Shown: positions 30,260-41,739 of the stretch, piece by piece | How positions within the stretch are numbered: position 1 is the stretch's first letter | Layout: each line of letters opens with the position of its first letter | DNA from: Saxidomus purpurata | Lineage: Eukaryota; Mollusca; Bivalvia; Venerida; Veneridae | DNA length: 64,000 nucleotides | NCBI GenBank assembly: GCA_022818135.1 | Contig: JAFMSR010000009.1 | Location: forward strand, 20,648,115 to 20,712,114 | Direction: 5' to 3' | The notes under the pieces: generated by a model | What the model saw: only the letters and a program-made list of their open reading frames with translations | What the model was told of the DNA's origin: nothing | Database searches by the model: none | Program-made: the position numbers and the translations under genes

Positions 30260-31930
30260 TTAATGCACATTGTCTGACGCATACCCACACACATATACCG
30301 TCCCTGACTCATCCACAGTCATCTGGAGTGGTCCTCTTAGCTGATCATCCCTGTAAATAGCCTTGACCTTTCCATCCACTGTCATACTTGTCACAGTGTT
30401 TCTGTCCCAGTCAGACACATATATAGTTGTGTTGTCCGGGCTTACAGTTAAGTAGTAGGGCTGGCAAAACAAAGGCTTCCCATGACAATCTTTATCAAAA
30501 CATTTCAGTACATTACCAGACATACCCAGTATCTGAACTTTCCCTGGATTGCCAAGGTAAGACACTATAAGATGGTTATTACTATAGGCAATACCATAAC
30601 ACGACGCTCCTACTGATATGGCACCAGAACTGATTACAGATATTGATTCAGAAATTGTTATTAGCCTGACAATACCTTCGTCAGGAAATGTTATAGCAAC
30701 TTTATAGTCTTCAATTTTTGTGATAGCCAAGGGACCAGAAGCTACTTTTATCATCTTGCATTCAGTACACACATTTATTTTTCTGACTAATATGAGCGCT
30801 TCGTCCTTGAAATCAGCAATAAGAAGAGTACTTCCATGTAGTAAACATAAACTTGAGTCCTCAACCGCTTTGACTGTTATATCAGCATAATGATTAACTA
30901 CTCTCTTGTGTTTTGAGGAGGGCAGCTCCTTGTAACTAAAATATGCTTTTGCATTTTGAAGACTTAAAACATCTAACACCTTAACTTGACCTTTAACAAT
31001 ATAAATATGTACATCATTGGATTTCTTAAGTTTGTCCGAACACTGTTTCATCTTTTTTGTTTCTGGTAGCATTTTTTTCATTGTCATGAATAACTTGCAC
31101 CTTTGACTTGCATTTTGTTGTTGGATCAGGTCAGATGATAATGTTTTCAGATCACTTTTCATTTTCACGCTTTTATCTTTAATAGACTGAAGTTCTTTCT
31201 GGTCACTGCTTCTGATGTTAGCAATTTTCTTGGTCACACTTGTTTCATCATCTCTTAGCTTCTTTACAAAGTCCTTCTGGTTCGTTGCTTCCTTCTCAAC
31301 TAGCTGTCTTCTTTCTTCTTTCAACTTTGCTATAGTTTCTTGCAATTTCTTATCAAAATTGTCGATAGTGTCTTGGTGATGTTTCTTGTATGTCTTCAGG
31401 AGTTGTTCTCTTATCCTTGTTGTTGCTGCCAATATCTGTGTTTCTTGTGTCACCACTTTCTGAAGGTTATGGTTCACTTGGTCTTCTGTTTGCTCTATTT
31501 CTTGTGACAGTGTGTCCAAATCTTCAGTTAGGCCTTTCAGCTCCGTAGAATTTTCAATTCCTTGGACAAGTGTTGGCAAGTGACTGATGTTTCCACAGTT
31601 TTGGTGACTTGTGGTCTTACATTCAGAGCATGGGAAGTTTTGACAATCCTCACAAAAGAACTTGATTATTTGATTTTTGTGAATAAAACATTTTTCAAAA
31701 CAGAAATCTTGTGGCATTCTATCTTTGTCTTGTACGGAATGGTTAGGCTCATATCTTCTATGGTATTTTAGACAAGTGTCACACATATACATTGCACAAT
31801 CCACACAAAATCCTGTAGCTGGCTCAAATTTATGTTCATGTATATCACAGTGTTCACAGTGCATTTCATTTACTTCATCTGAGTCATGTGTTAGTGAGGT
31901 ACTAATATTATCCAGATTTGAGAATGCCAT
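30260..31930 (-). CDS. RING-less TRIM-like protein: two B-boxes, coiled coil, beta-propeller; ends at premature stop (556 residues)
   Basis: Single exon starting MAFSN, a start shared with its paralog at 38942-40783. B-box 1 uses CEHC (25-28), CVDC, CDTC and later His residues. B-box 2 uses CFIH (81-84), CEDC, CSEC and H109. A coiled coil follows at about 125-310. The C-terminal half has NHL/beta-propeller-type repeats (TIYVSDWDRNTVTSM, GTVYVCGYASDNVH). No RING precedes the B-boxes. The family is usually cytosolic and many members are E3 ligases, but without a RING that activity is doubtful. The frame stops at TAA (30260-30262) where the paralog has Gln; the next 51 codons still match the paralog. 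The truncated protein would lose part of the last propeller blade. Its 5' end is duplicated at 32514-33193. Confidence 0.88.
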   Translation of the reverse strand: MAFSNLDNISTSLTHDSDEVNEMHCEHCDIHEHKFEPATGFCVDCAMYMCDTCLKYHRRYEPNHSVQDKDRMPQDFCFEKCFIHKNQIIKFFCEDCQNFPCSECKTTSHQNCGNISHLPTLVQGIENSTELKGLTEDLDTLSQEIEQTEDQVNHNLQKVVTQETQILAATTRIREQLLKTYKKHHQDTIDNFDKKLQETIAKLKEERRQLVEKEATNQKDFVKKLRDDETSVTKKIANIRSSDQKELQSIKDKSVKMKSDLKTLSSDLIQQQNASQRCKLFMTMKKMLPETKKMKQCSDKLKKSNDVHIYIVKGQVKVLDVLSLQNAKAYFSYKELPSSKHKRVVNHYADITVKAVEDSSLCLLHGSTLLIADFKDEALILVRKINVCTECKMIKVASGPLAITKIEDYKVAITFPDEGIVRLITISESISVISSGAISVGASCYGIAYSNNHLIVSYLGNPGKVQILGMSGNVLKCFDKDCHGKPLFCQPYYLTVSPDNTTIYVSDWDRNTVTSMTVDGKVKAIYRDDQLRGPLQMTVDESGTVYVCGYASDNVH

Positions 31931-33193
31931 TTTATTTTAATGTTTAATTTACGTCTATTTAAATCTAAGATCACAGATTACCAATGAAAATCCCAGTTTG
32001 AAAATATCTGCATGTAACTCAATACTAATATTCGCCGGCTTTAACAATCTCTTCAAAATTTCATATATTTAACAAAATAAAACACTCATATGTATCTTGA
32101 AACAAATTTATCGAGATAGTTTATATTTGTGCAGTGGTACAGGTATCGGTTTTATGCAAACAAAAGGCAGCCTTGAACACTATTTTGAGCATGTTAGGCT
32201 TGTATATACAAGTCGCTTGTACAATACATTTAGATAAGTTAAATTTATGGCTTGTACAATATTGTTATTGATACAACATCCCGAAAGAATTGCTTTGAAA
32301 ATAAATCAAGAAATAGAGGTCACAATAGCACAAATATTTTCTACAGCATTAAGAAAGTTACGACTGACAAATCAAAATGGAAAAAAACAACATGAGAGAC
32401 CTTTCTTTATTATAAAAGAGGCTAGTTCTTTGCTATATATTGAGTAGTTTTTTGCTAAAAAATGATGACTATGTACATGTAACTGACTATATTTGGGCCT
32501 CCGAACTGTAAAGATCCACACAAAATCCTGTAGCTGGCTCAAATTTATATTCATGTATATCACAGTGTTCACAGTGCATTTCATTTACTTCATCTGAGTC
32601 ATGTATTAGTGAGGTACTAATATTATCCAGATTTGAGAATGCCATTTTATTTTAATGTTTAATTTACGTCTATTTAAATCTAAGATCACAGATTACCAAT
32701 GAAAATTAATATCGCCGGCTTTAACAATCTCTTCAAAATTTCATATATTTAACAAAATAAAACACTCATATGTATCTTGAAACAAATTTATCGAGATAGT
32801 TTATATTTGTGCAGTGGTACAGGTATCGGTTTTATGCAAACAAAAGGCAGCCTTGAACACTATTTTGAGCATGTTAGGTATATACAAGTCGCTTGTACAA
32901 TACATTTAGATAAGTTAAATTTATGGCTTGTACAATATTGTTATTGATACAACATCCCGAAAGAATTGCTTTGAAAATAAATCAAGAAATAGAGGTCACA
33001 ATAGCACAAATATTTTCTACAGCATTAAGAAAGTTACGACTGACAAATCAAAATGGAAAAAAACAACATGAGAGACCTTTCTTTATTATAAAAGAGGCTA
33101 GTTCTTTGCTATATATTGAGTAGTTTTTTGCTAAAAAATGAATGATGACTATGTACATGTAACTGACTATATTTGGGCCTCCGAACTGTAAAG
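31799..33193. repeat. Tandem duplication of about 700 bp covering the TRIM-like gene's 5' end and upstream DNA
   Basis: Copy A (31799-32513, 715 bp) and copy B (32514-33193, about 680 bp) are nearly identical. Differences include loss of about 30 bp near 'cgccggctttaac', a shorter 'gtatatacaa' block, and one added 'aatg'. The junction at 32513/32514 joins 'ccgaactgtaaag' to 'atccacacaaaatcctg'. The two identical 66-residue open frames at 32247 and 32923 are simply this duplication. Confidence 0.95.
32514..32645 (-). pseudogene. Truncated copy of TRIM-like gene start (44 codons)
   Basis: This is the coding part of duplicated copy B. It starts with the same MAFSN and keeps most of the first B-box cysteines (CEHC and CVD), then breaks at the duplication junction. 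One Thr to Ile and one His to Tyr change separate it from copy A. It cannot make a folded B-box. Confidence 0.85.
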
Positions 33194-34928
33194 CATTATC
33201 AATTGAAGGATGAAAGTAATTTACAATAAAAACTTTTCATTCGCTCAAACACTGGCTGTTTTATTTGCTGAAATACGTAATTCTTGCTCATAGAATATCA
33301 ATACTATGAAAAGAACTCTTTTATTACTATTCTTTTAGAAATGTTAAATTTTTGTGGAGTTGGTACATTTTGTTGTATATACATTTTAGCTGGTATGTCA
33401 AATATCAAAATATTTTATGCATTATTTAACTAGAAAAAGGCTTTTTAGAATCGCTTACTACCTATTCAAATTGCGAAAAAAACACTATGTTCTCTATGAC
33501 TAATGTTTATACTTCATATATTAAGATATTAAGTATCGTTTTAAAAGTATAAGTGTTATTTTCGTGCATAAAGGTGTATTTTATGCGACATATACACGTT
33601 ATTTTCTTTCCAAACAATCCCGAACTTTATTTAACGCGTAGTAGTACATCATTGTAACCTTAAAACGCGAGATACGATTGGACGCGCTTGTTTACATACG
33701 TCACGTCGTTACGTAATTTAAGGCACGTCGTTCTTGGAAAAACGTGCTGTATTTTATCGAAAAATAAAATACAGGCTTTTCCCTATACGTTTATAGGAAA
33801 AGCAGCCGCTTGTGTTAGAATACCTGTTCATTCTAGCATTGTTTCAATTTCATTTATTGTTTTTGTTCATTATGAAAATCTGTAGTAGGTGCGTTACATA
33901 TTAAATCCCTTTCCCAGTATGAATTCATTAAGATATTTATTGTTGGCCAAGCCAAAATGAAGAGATGAAAATACAAAACTTCACAAACATCTCATTCTAG
34001 GACTCAGATTTTCCATTAATCTCATGTTTTAACTACGTTGGCATCTAAGACATTGTGAAGAAATTGAACATACTCTATTCTCGCACAAGGATATGATCTC
34101 ATTTCTCGTGACATTAATTTTGACAAAAGTTGCGCCCAATATGGGTGTTTACATACGAGCATGTCTATCACACGTCATAACATATAGTGCTTATCTCACT
34201 GTCTTGTACAAGAAACTTGTATATATGTAAATGCGGCCTAAGATCAATTTGAAAATTTAACCTGTCTTTTGTAACAGATCGTAATTATTTTTAAAAATTA
34301 TATTCGTTTGATCCTATTGCACAGTTGAATAGCATAAATTAAATGTAAACATGCCAATTGTCTTTAGAAGAATGCAATATCTAATAACTGTACAAGTATC
34401 TATTGATCTATTCAGAGTACACATTTCTGTAATGCAGACAGAGATAATACTGATTGTTTAATTACCGAGCTATTGATTTCACAATATAGAACCAGACCTG
34501 TCGATAAGTACATACAGAAACTGTTACCGGTTGAAATATTTTCAATATGCAAATACATACAAACCTGTGTTAAGCTGTCAGCTAAGTTATACGAAAAAAA
34601 AACAGGTGGGCGCTTAATTCAGTTATGCTTTTTAAAACTTACTGCTTTGGAAGTAACAGAAGTAAGGTTATTTTACAAATGTATTCAGGTGACCAGTTAT
34701 TTAATGTAAACTGTATCGTGAATCCATTTAACTAGGAATGGCCCTAAATTTGATTAAATTACATTTGTAATGGGAAGGTGTATGCAGCTATTTGACATAT
34801 GGTGTGACATATACTATTTGGTCGAAGTTTGCCTTTTATGAGTGGTCACCTGCATCAGAGGTCCTAGTCAGCAAGTATTGTCATGTCAATATTTTCCTGT
34901 TTGGCTCAACTTCTTGTAAACCGTTCTT
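33194..34928. other. Intergenic; two adjacent hairpins and a three-copy repeat
   Basis: Hairpins lie at 33747-33774 (11-bp stem CTGTATTTTAT/ATAAAATACAG) and just after it (TTTTCC...TATA against TATAGGAAAA). From about 34470 to 34700 lies a copy of a repeat also seen at about 41390-41570 and 42730-42900, sharing 'acatacaaac', 'cagc(t/c)aagt' and 'ttcagttatgctttt'. No gene is seen. Confidence 0.5.
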
Positions 34929-35160
34929 CCGCCTCCGTGGTCGAGTGGTTAGAGTCGCTGAATTAATATCACTGTAACCTCACATAAATCGAGGGTCATT
35001 GGGTCGAGCCCTGCGACAGACCATAACTCTACATGTGAGACAGTTATTTATGGAGGATATGAGTCTTGTACTGGTTCTTCCCAGGAACGATTGTTGGGTA
35101 AACTGCCCGCCTGTTAAAAAGACCAAAAATACGGTTAGAACGCGTGTTAAAGAAATAGTG
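34929..35160 (+). mobile_element. tRNA-derived SINE (family shared with 3510-3770)
   Basis: The head 'gcctccgtggtcgagtggtt' followed by 'agagtcgctga' and 'gggtcgagccc' gives good A- and B-box positions. The body 'gtactggttcttcccaggaa', 'gttgggtaaactgcc' and 'acggttagaacgcgtgttaa' parallels the copy in the VPS8 intron. This copy is the better preserved of the two. Confidence 0.75.
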
Positions 35161-36054
35161 TAAAGTATTTTTTGTAGTTATTGATGGTGTCATAACTTGA
35201 TTTAAAGCCTTAAATGGGAAGGTCCTAATTCGAAAGTCCTGCATATAGTCCAATGAAGCTTTACAATGGTCTTCAGGTTCATTGTTCTAGTTTATAGCAT
35301 CAAGTCCAACATTTTGAAAAGGTATGCCCCTTTAAGCACTAAGAAAATATTCGCGTTATTTTAAGGTGCGGGGTACTGTAAATTTCCTGGTTCTTTTTTT
35401 CCCGCTTTTTCTTAAAAAGGAACCGGATCGCGGTTTGTTGAATTCGCGCATATTAGTAAAACGCCAAATAGATGTTTACCTTATTGCGAGAGAGTTGTTT
35501 GTGTCACTATGCAAATGGTGAAAACGTGTGTCAATGATCCGGGCGTTATACTTAAGCCGATTATACTTTGCAGTAGTCTGTTAGTGAAATATATACGGTA
35601 TATACAGGCACAGTACTGGACGGCGATTGGCCAATTTGCCATGAGCGTGGTCTAATTCTTAATTCAGGATGGCCATTAATGTCAGTAACCATAAATGTAA
35701 GCCGTCAGTAACTATGAAAGCGAGACAAAAAGTGGCTAGGTCACGCTTAAAGCAAACTGAGATGTTCAAGAAGTCATTTGGTTTAGGTTGAATGTCTACA
35801 CCTGATAAAGTGTAAAACTTTTGACGATAGTCTTTGTTCGCGCAGACATCTTTTGTGCTAAGGGACAGCAGGAATACAATTGCATATCACGCATTAATTG
35901 TGTGCTTATAAATTGATATTCTCCTTAACGGACAAAGAAATTTTACTACGATTTCTACACAAGTTTAATAGTTTATCTGTTTGTTTAAAGTTTATACAAT
36001 ATGTTAAAATTGGATAAGTTTCAATGGATTTGCGGTGAAGGCATTCCTGTTTCA

Positions 36055-36145
36055 AACAGTAAATTTCCGTTTCAAGTACATTGTATTAAATTTCCGTTTC
36101 AAGTAATAATTTCCCCTTTTAAGAAATAAACTTCCGTTTCAAGAT
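36055..36145. repeat. Short irregular tandem repeat 'aaatttccgtttcaag'
   Basis: Three close and one diverged copies occur: 'taaatttccgtttcaagta' twice, a 'tttccccttttaagaaa' variant, and 'aacttccgtttcaag'. Spacing is 29-32 bp. No function is apparent. Confidence 0.6.
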
Positions 36146-36234
36146 TTTTTTATTACTACTAATTTATAGACATAAATCATGGTTGTTAAATTCGGTGAAT
36201 ATCAAAATCAACGAATATAGCGGGGAAAATTCTC

Positions 36235-37320
36235 CGCGATGAATACCCCTTGTTTTTACATAGGCTTGTATAGGAAAAACTTTAAAAATCTTCTTTTCTG
36301 ATACCACAATGCCTAGAGCTTAGATATTTAGCATGTGGCATTGCTTAGTTGACCTCAAACAAGTTTGTTCAAATCATGACCCCCAGGGAAAAACTGACCC
36401 CGCCCGGGTGTCACTTGTTTTCACATAGGCCTTTAAAAAATCTTTTATGAAACTACATGGTCTAGAGCCCAGTATTCAGAATATGGCATTGCCTAGTGTA
36501 CAAGTACCAAAATTGTTCAAATCATGACCTCGGGTCAAAACTGACCCCGACCATGTATCATTTGATTTTACATAGTCTTATGTAGGAAACACTTTTAAAA
36601 TCTTCTTCTCTGAAACCACAAAGCCTAAAGCTTAGATATTTTAGATATTTGGCATATATCAGTGCTTAGGATTGTTCAAGATCGGGCAAGAGCTCCCCCG
36701 GGACGTCGTCAGTAATGACCCCAGGGGCATGAATTGAACAAAATTGGAAGAGGTCCTTTGTACAATGCTGCATGCCAATTGTATAAGCCATGGTTTTGAA
36801 GAAGATTTTTAAAGTTTTCCTATACCAAGTGCTCCCAGGCAAGGTCAGTTTTGACCCCGGGGGGACATGATTGAACACACTTGGTAGTGGTCCACACGGC
36901 AATGCTACATACTAAATCATTTAGGGTCAAATTATAGAAAAAACTTTGGAAACACTCTAGAGGCCACATTTTTTATATGATCTACGGAAAACTTGGTCAA
37001 GTTCGAATCTGGTATACCTGGAGTCATAAACTAGGTTGCACAGTCAAATAAAAAACGTTGTTAACACTCAAGAAGTCACGTTTAATATACAAACATTATG
37101 ACAACTGATCAGAATTTTTGTTCCCATTATTTCTTGGTCAAGTTTTAAACTGGGTCATTTCCTGTAAAATAAACTTTTAACACTCCGGAGGCGGCCACAT
37201 TTAATATCTAATTGTCATGCAATTTTTTCTTGAGTGTTTGTCTTAATGAGGTCAAGATTGAATGTGGGTCACCTGGGATTAAACGCAAGGTTCCAGGTTA
37301 TTAAATAAAATGCTAGAATA
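36235..37320. repeat. Head-to-head copies of the mollusc-type dispersed repeat
   Basis: 36235-36660 reads on the plus strand ('acataggcttgtataggaaa', 'aatcatgaccccc'). 36665-36935 reads on the minus strand of the same unit ('agtaatgacccc', 'ttgaccccgggg'). 36940-37320 carries the related 'aacactctagaggccacatt' part. The open frame at 36666-36902 is repeat-derived. Confidence 0.65.
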
Positions 37321-37826
37321 TATCTTATGACATAATATTTTCGGATAACGAACAAATAGTAGGATACCCAATACTGGGGTTCCCTTAGTCCCATATAAAC
37401 GTCGTGCGCTCTTTACATTTGTACATGGAACATACACCTATTTGCACTCCTCAAACGTTGTTTTTCTTGTATTTGATAAACTGTAATTGAAGTGTATTTG
37501 TTAGATGACTAAATAGCAATGCTTGTAATATTCTCGTGCCTGAAACATTGGCTTTTTCTTTTCAGTACGTTTTTTAGGATGTAGGGATGTATTGGATATT
37601 CATGCATCAATTATCTACGTTATACTCCAATCCTGCATTAAATGGCCACATGCCAAATTTCTTTAAAGGCAAACTTGGCTGTATCTCTTGGCTGGTCGCT
37701 TATGACAGGTTTGACTGTATATTGGGAACCTATTCGGCGGGGTTACTTTAATGTTTGAATTTGATACTTTTAATTTTTACTGTATACAACTTCTGGTAGC
37801 GTTTGTTGTTATTCTTGTACAGTACG

Positions 37827-38407
37827 TACACCGAACCGCAAAAGAAACGCAACAGTTGGGGAAACACATATAACTTGAAAATAAACAATTCAAATGATAA
37901 ATAACGAGTTTATTTCATTTCATTGGTACCTTACCTACATACTGTGTAAATTTCATTAAAATATAACAACAGATAACCCGGATTTCATAATGTCAAAGTT
38001 CATTACCCACAAGTTCAATTTTCACACATTGTCAATATCTCGTGTATCTCGTGTATCCCGACAGCCTGATTTCGCAAATTATCCGGAAGTCGTGGCATTG
38101 CAAAATACAATTTATGTCAGCTAAATATATTTTGGGGTGTTTTTTTAATTGTAAAATCGTAACTGGTCAAGAAATTATCGATTTTTTAAAAATAATTTAC
38201 TTAATTTCAACGCGCACGTGCAAAACGTGCTTTTTGTATTAATGTGCCAGTCAGGTGTCATGGTACGATGATTTCAATAAATGTTAGTGGCATAGTAATA
38301 TTTTACATGTATAAATAATATTCAAATACGTTTGCGTCAGTAAAATATAATTACGGCGGACATATTCAAAAAAGAAATGTGTTGCGTTTATTTTGCGGTT
38401 CGGTGTA
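37827..38407. mobile_element. Non-autonomous DNA transposon with about 25-bp inverted ends and TA flanks
   Basis: The left end is CACCGAACCGCAAAAGAAAC followed by GCAAC. The right end reads GTTGCGTTTATTTTGCGGTTCGGTG, its reverse complement with one mismatch. Each end is flanked by TA, the target duplicated by Tc1/mariner elements. The inside (about 530 bp) has no transposase; the frame at 38042-38242 is not recognisable. Confidence 0.8.
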
Positions 38408-38941
38408 TTTGCGTTCTCAAATTCGGGAGCGTTTAAAATCAAACAATTATTATATTTACTAGCCCATCGACTTAGTAATGCAAGTTATTATAAATGCAGA
38501 GGAAACTATTTATAGTTAATTGAAAGCATTGGCTGTGTTTGAAATTGGTTTTGCGTAAATCTATTCAAAAATTAAAAATATACCACACTACAAAATGTAC
38601 CACATTGCTACCTAGCGTTTATCCAAAATGCATAAAACATTGAAATTCTCGGAAGTTTTTTGTGGGATTTTCCATATGAGCCTAATTTCAACCAAGATTA
38701 TTTTTAAGAGATTTGGTCTGTCATAAAGTATTGCTTGTTAGTTTTTATTACAATTCTGTTACCTTACACTAAGAAATATTCTTAATTCCTGATTATGAAG
38801 ACATGATTACGGATAAAGAAAGTTTTTAAATCATTTTATTTGACACCAGTACTGTTATACACATTCAAATTATAAAGCTGAAAATGCAAATCAGTAGACT
38901 CTCAACCCGGCCATTTTCATTTCCGGGATTTAAATTGTTAT

Positions 38942-40783
38942 TTACTGTGTTGATAAATTAAACACTTTGATGCTGCTGCTGTCATACATCCCCACATATA
39001 GTCTGTTGTTATTCTGACAGCACGTGACACTTGCTGGGAAACACATTCCCTGGCTTTTATCCAGTAGAATCTTCACTTTGGAGAGATCGGATGATAGCTG
39101 GTGAACATTGTTTGACCAAAACCCACACACGTATACTGTCCCTGCCTCATCCACAGTCAATTGACGCGGTCCTTTCAGCTCATCATCCCTATAGATAGCC
39201 TCGACCTCTCCATCCAAAGACATTTTTGTTATCGTATGACTTTCCCAGTCAGACACATATATAGTTGAACTGTCTGGACTTACAGTCAAGAATTGAGGCC
39301 AACTAAACAGATCTTTACCATAATAGTCTTTATCAAAACATTTAAGTTCATTGCCAGACAAATCTAGCATTTTAATTACCCCAGGCTGAGGGATTGTGTG
39401 ATAAGACACTATATAACTGTTATTACAGTAACTATAGACAATACCAAAGCAGTCTGATCCTACTGTAATATCATCTGAATCGATTACAGTCATATATTCA
39501 GAAAATGTTATCACTCTTACAATGTCTTCAGCAGGAAATGTAACAGCAACTTTATTGTCTTTTACTTTTGCAATTCCCCAGGGTCCAGAAGAAAAGCTAG
39601 TTATACTAAATGGTTCTTTGCACACATTTAGATTTCTAAAGGACATTAGGCAATGTCCCTTGTAATCAGATATAAGAAGAGTGTTTTCCTGTAGTAAACA
39701 TAAACCGGAATCTTCAAGCGCTTTGGTCTTTACATCGGAATGTTGATTAGCTGTTCTTTTTTTATTTGAGTTTGGAAACTCTTGGTAGCTAAAGAAGGTG
39801 CTTGCATTCTTGAAACTCAAAACGTCCAATTCATTTACTTCACTTTTAACATTACATGAATGTATGTAATTGGTCTCCCTTAGTTTCTTTAGTTCACGTT
39901 TCAGTTTTTTTGTTTCTCCTTCTGCCTTCTTCATTGACATGAATAATTTGCACCTTTGGCTAGCATGTTCTTGTTTTGTCAGGTCGGAGGATATCATTTT
40001 CAGAGCAGTTTTTATTGTCACACTTGTATCTTTTATGGATTGAAGTCCTTTTTGGTCACTAATCTTAGTCTTTTTAAATTCTTTAGTCACCCTATTTTCA
40101 TTATCATTCAGTCTTACTTCAAATTTCATCTGTTTCTCTGCTACCCTCTCAACAAGTTCTGTCCTTTCTTCAATCAACTTTGCTATAGTTTCATCCCTTT
40201 TCTTATCAAAAGTGCCAATAATATCATTTTGATGTTTCTTGTATGTCACCTGCAGATTTTCTATTAGTTTTCTTGTTGCAGCCATTACCTCAATTTCTTG
40301 TGTCACCACTTTCTGAAGGTTACCGTTTACTTGCTCTTCCGTTTCTTCTAATTCTTTTGACATTAGGTTTAAATTTTCAGTTAGATCATTCAGTTCTTTA
40401 CTTTTTTCAATTCCGTTTACAAGTCTTGGCAAGTGGCTTACGTTTGCACAATTTTGATGATTTTTGGTCTTGCATTCCGAGCATGGAAAATTTCGACATT
40501 CTTCACAGTAGAACTTGATTATTTGATTTGAGTGTACGGAACATTTTTCAAAACAGAAATCTTGTGGCATACTGTCTTTGCTCTGTATTAAATGTTTATG
40601 TACATATCTTCTATGATATTTTAGACATGTATCACACATATACTCTACACAATCCACACAAAATCCTGCAGCTGGTTCATATTTATTTTCATGTCTATCA
40701 CAGTGTTCACAGTACATTTCTTTTACTTCATCTGAGTCATGTGTAAGTGAGGTACTTACATTTTCCTCATTTGAGAATGCCAT
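38942..40783 (-). CDS. RING-less TRIM-like protein: two B-boxes, coiled coil, beta-propeller (613 residues, intact)
   Basis: Single exon starting MAFSNEENVS. B-box 1 has CEHC at 25-28, CVDC at 42-45 and CDTC at 50-53 with H57, H62 and H64. B-box 2 has CSVH at 81-84, CEEC at 93-96, CSEC at 101-104 and H109. A charged coiled coil spans about 125-310. The C-terminal part has beta-propeller/NHL-like repeats, e.g. TIYVSDWESHTITKMS and GTVYVCGFWSNNVHQL. It is the intact paralog of the gene at 30.1-31.9 kb, in the same orientation and 7 kb away, so a local duplication. There is no RING, so it is more likely an adaptor or regulator than an E3 by itself; this is inference. An AATAAA lies about 100 nt past the stop (38835-38840, minus). 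Confidence 0.92.
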   Translation of the reverse strand: MAFSNEENVSTSLTHDSDEVKEMYCEHCDRHENKYEPAAGFCVDCVEYMCDTCLKYHRRYVHKHLIQSKDSMPQDFCFEKCSVHSNQIIKFYCEECRNFPCSECKTKNHQNCANVSHLPRLVNGIEKSKELNDLTENLNLMSKELEETEEQVNGNLQKVVTQEIEVMAATRKLIENLQVTYKKHQNDIIGTFDKKRDETIAKLIEERTELVERVAEKQMKFEVRLNDNENRVTKEFKKTKISDQKGLQSIKDTSVTIKTALKMISSDLTKQEHASQRCKLFMSMKKAEGETKKLKRELKKLRETNYIHSCNVKSEVNELDVLSFKNASTFFSYQEFPNSNKKRTANQHSDVKTKALEDSGLCLLQENTLLISDYKGHCLMSFRNLNVCKEPFSITSFSSGPWGIAKVKDNKVAVTFPAEDIVRVITFSEYMTVIDSDDITVGSDCFGIVYSYCNNSYIVSYHTIPQPGVIKMLDLSGNELKCFDKDYYGKDLFSWPQFLTVSPDSSTIYVSDWESHTITKMSLDGEVEAIYRDDELKGPRQLTVDEAGTVYVCGFWSNNVHQLSSDLSKVKILLDKSQGMCFPASVTCCQNNNRLYVGMYDSSSIKVFNLSTQ

Positions 40784-41389
40784 TTTTTATTTTGTTTTAT
40801 TTTAACATATATTTTTGGAAGCTCAATGCCCCAAATTCCTAAAGAAAATTCCAGTTTGAAATATCTATCTATCTGAAATTCTATTTCCTATTGTCCGTGT
40901 GTTTGAATAATGTCCGTTTTATAGATGTAAAGATAAAACAATAACATGGCTCTTAAATAAATTTAAACATGTTATTTATATTTTTGTAAGTGCACATTAT
41001 CAAATTTAAGCTCGCATATTAAGTAGATAGCTTTAACAGTTACATGACACTGTGAGATGATAAATATAATCATTCAATCTGTCAAAATTACACTGTGCAA
41101 CAGATTGGAAAATTTATATTATATTCTTTTATAATACGTTGATGGGTCTCATCCAAGAAAACAAGCTAATATAAATGCTCTCAAGGACGGACCTTTATAA
41201 AATTTGCTTCAAATCAAGACTGAATTGCGTTTATAAAATGTATTCATATATTAGTATTATCTTCTTTTGAAGTACCCCGTATATATTTACAGTTTAATTG
41301 CTGTCTTTAGAATGCATTATTTTCAATGCAGACAGCCTTATTGACATTTTAGTATTTCTTCTTTCGCAATTCAAAAATTTCGCTATAAA

Positions 41390-41575
41390 TAAGCAGAGCT
41401 GCTGTCGATAATAACAAAGCTATTTACCAATTAAAAAGTTCTTAATTACGCAATTACAAACAAACCTCTGTTGAGCAGCCAGTCAAGTAATCAAAAAGTA
41501 AATCAGATAGCTGCTTTACTCATCTTAAATCAGAAGTGTTTTTACAACTGACTGCTAAGGATGTTGCAATTATGA
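41390..41575 (+). repeat. Dispersed repeat copy (also about 34470-34700 and 42730-42900)
   Basis: It shares 'agagctgc(t/c)g', 'acaaac', 'cagtca(a/g)c(c)aagtaat', 'caaaagtaaa' and 'gctgctttactcat' type blocks with the copy at 42730, and more weakly with 34470. There is no coding sequence. Confidence 0.5.
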
Positions 41576-41739
41576 ACATTAGCTGTACTGGAGGAAGTCC
41601 AGTAGTAAGAGCGTTTGTAATGGTGATCCGACTGTCCGTAAACCTTTCTTTGATAATACTCTACAGGTCACAATTTTTATTTGATGTCCATGAAAACTGC
41701 TCAGAAAGTTGCATGCAACTTGTAGATGATCTCTATTGT

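Noticed and set aside
32247..33123. Two identical 66-residue open frames suggesting a duplicated small gene
   Set aside because: They lie in the upstream part of the TRIM-like tandem duplication; identity comes from the recent duplication, and the peptide has no signal peptide or domain.
39956..40746. Plus-strand open frames across the TRIM-like gene
   Set aside because: They are antisense shadows of a well-supported coding exon.
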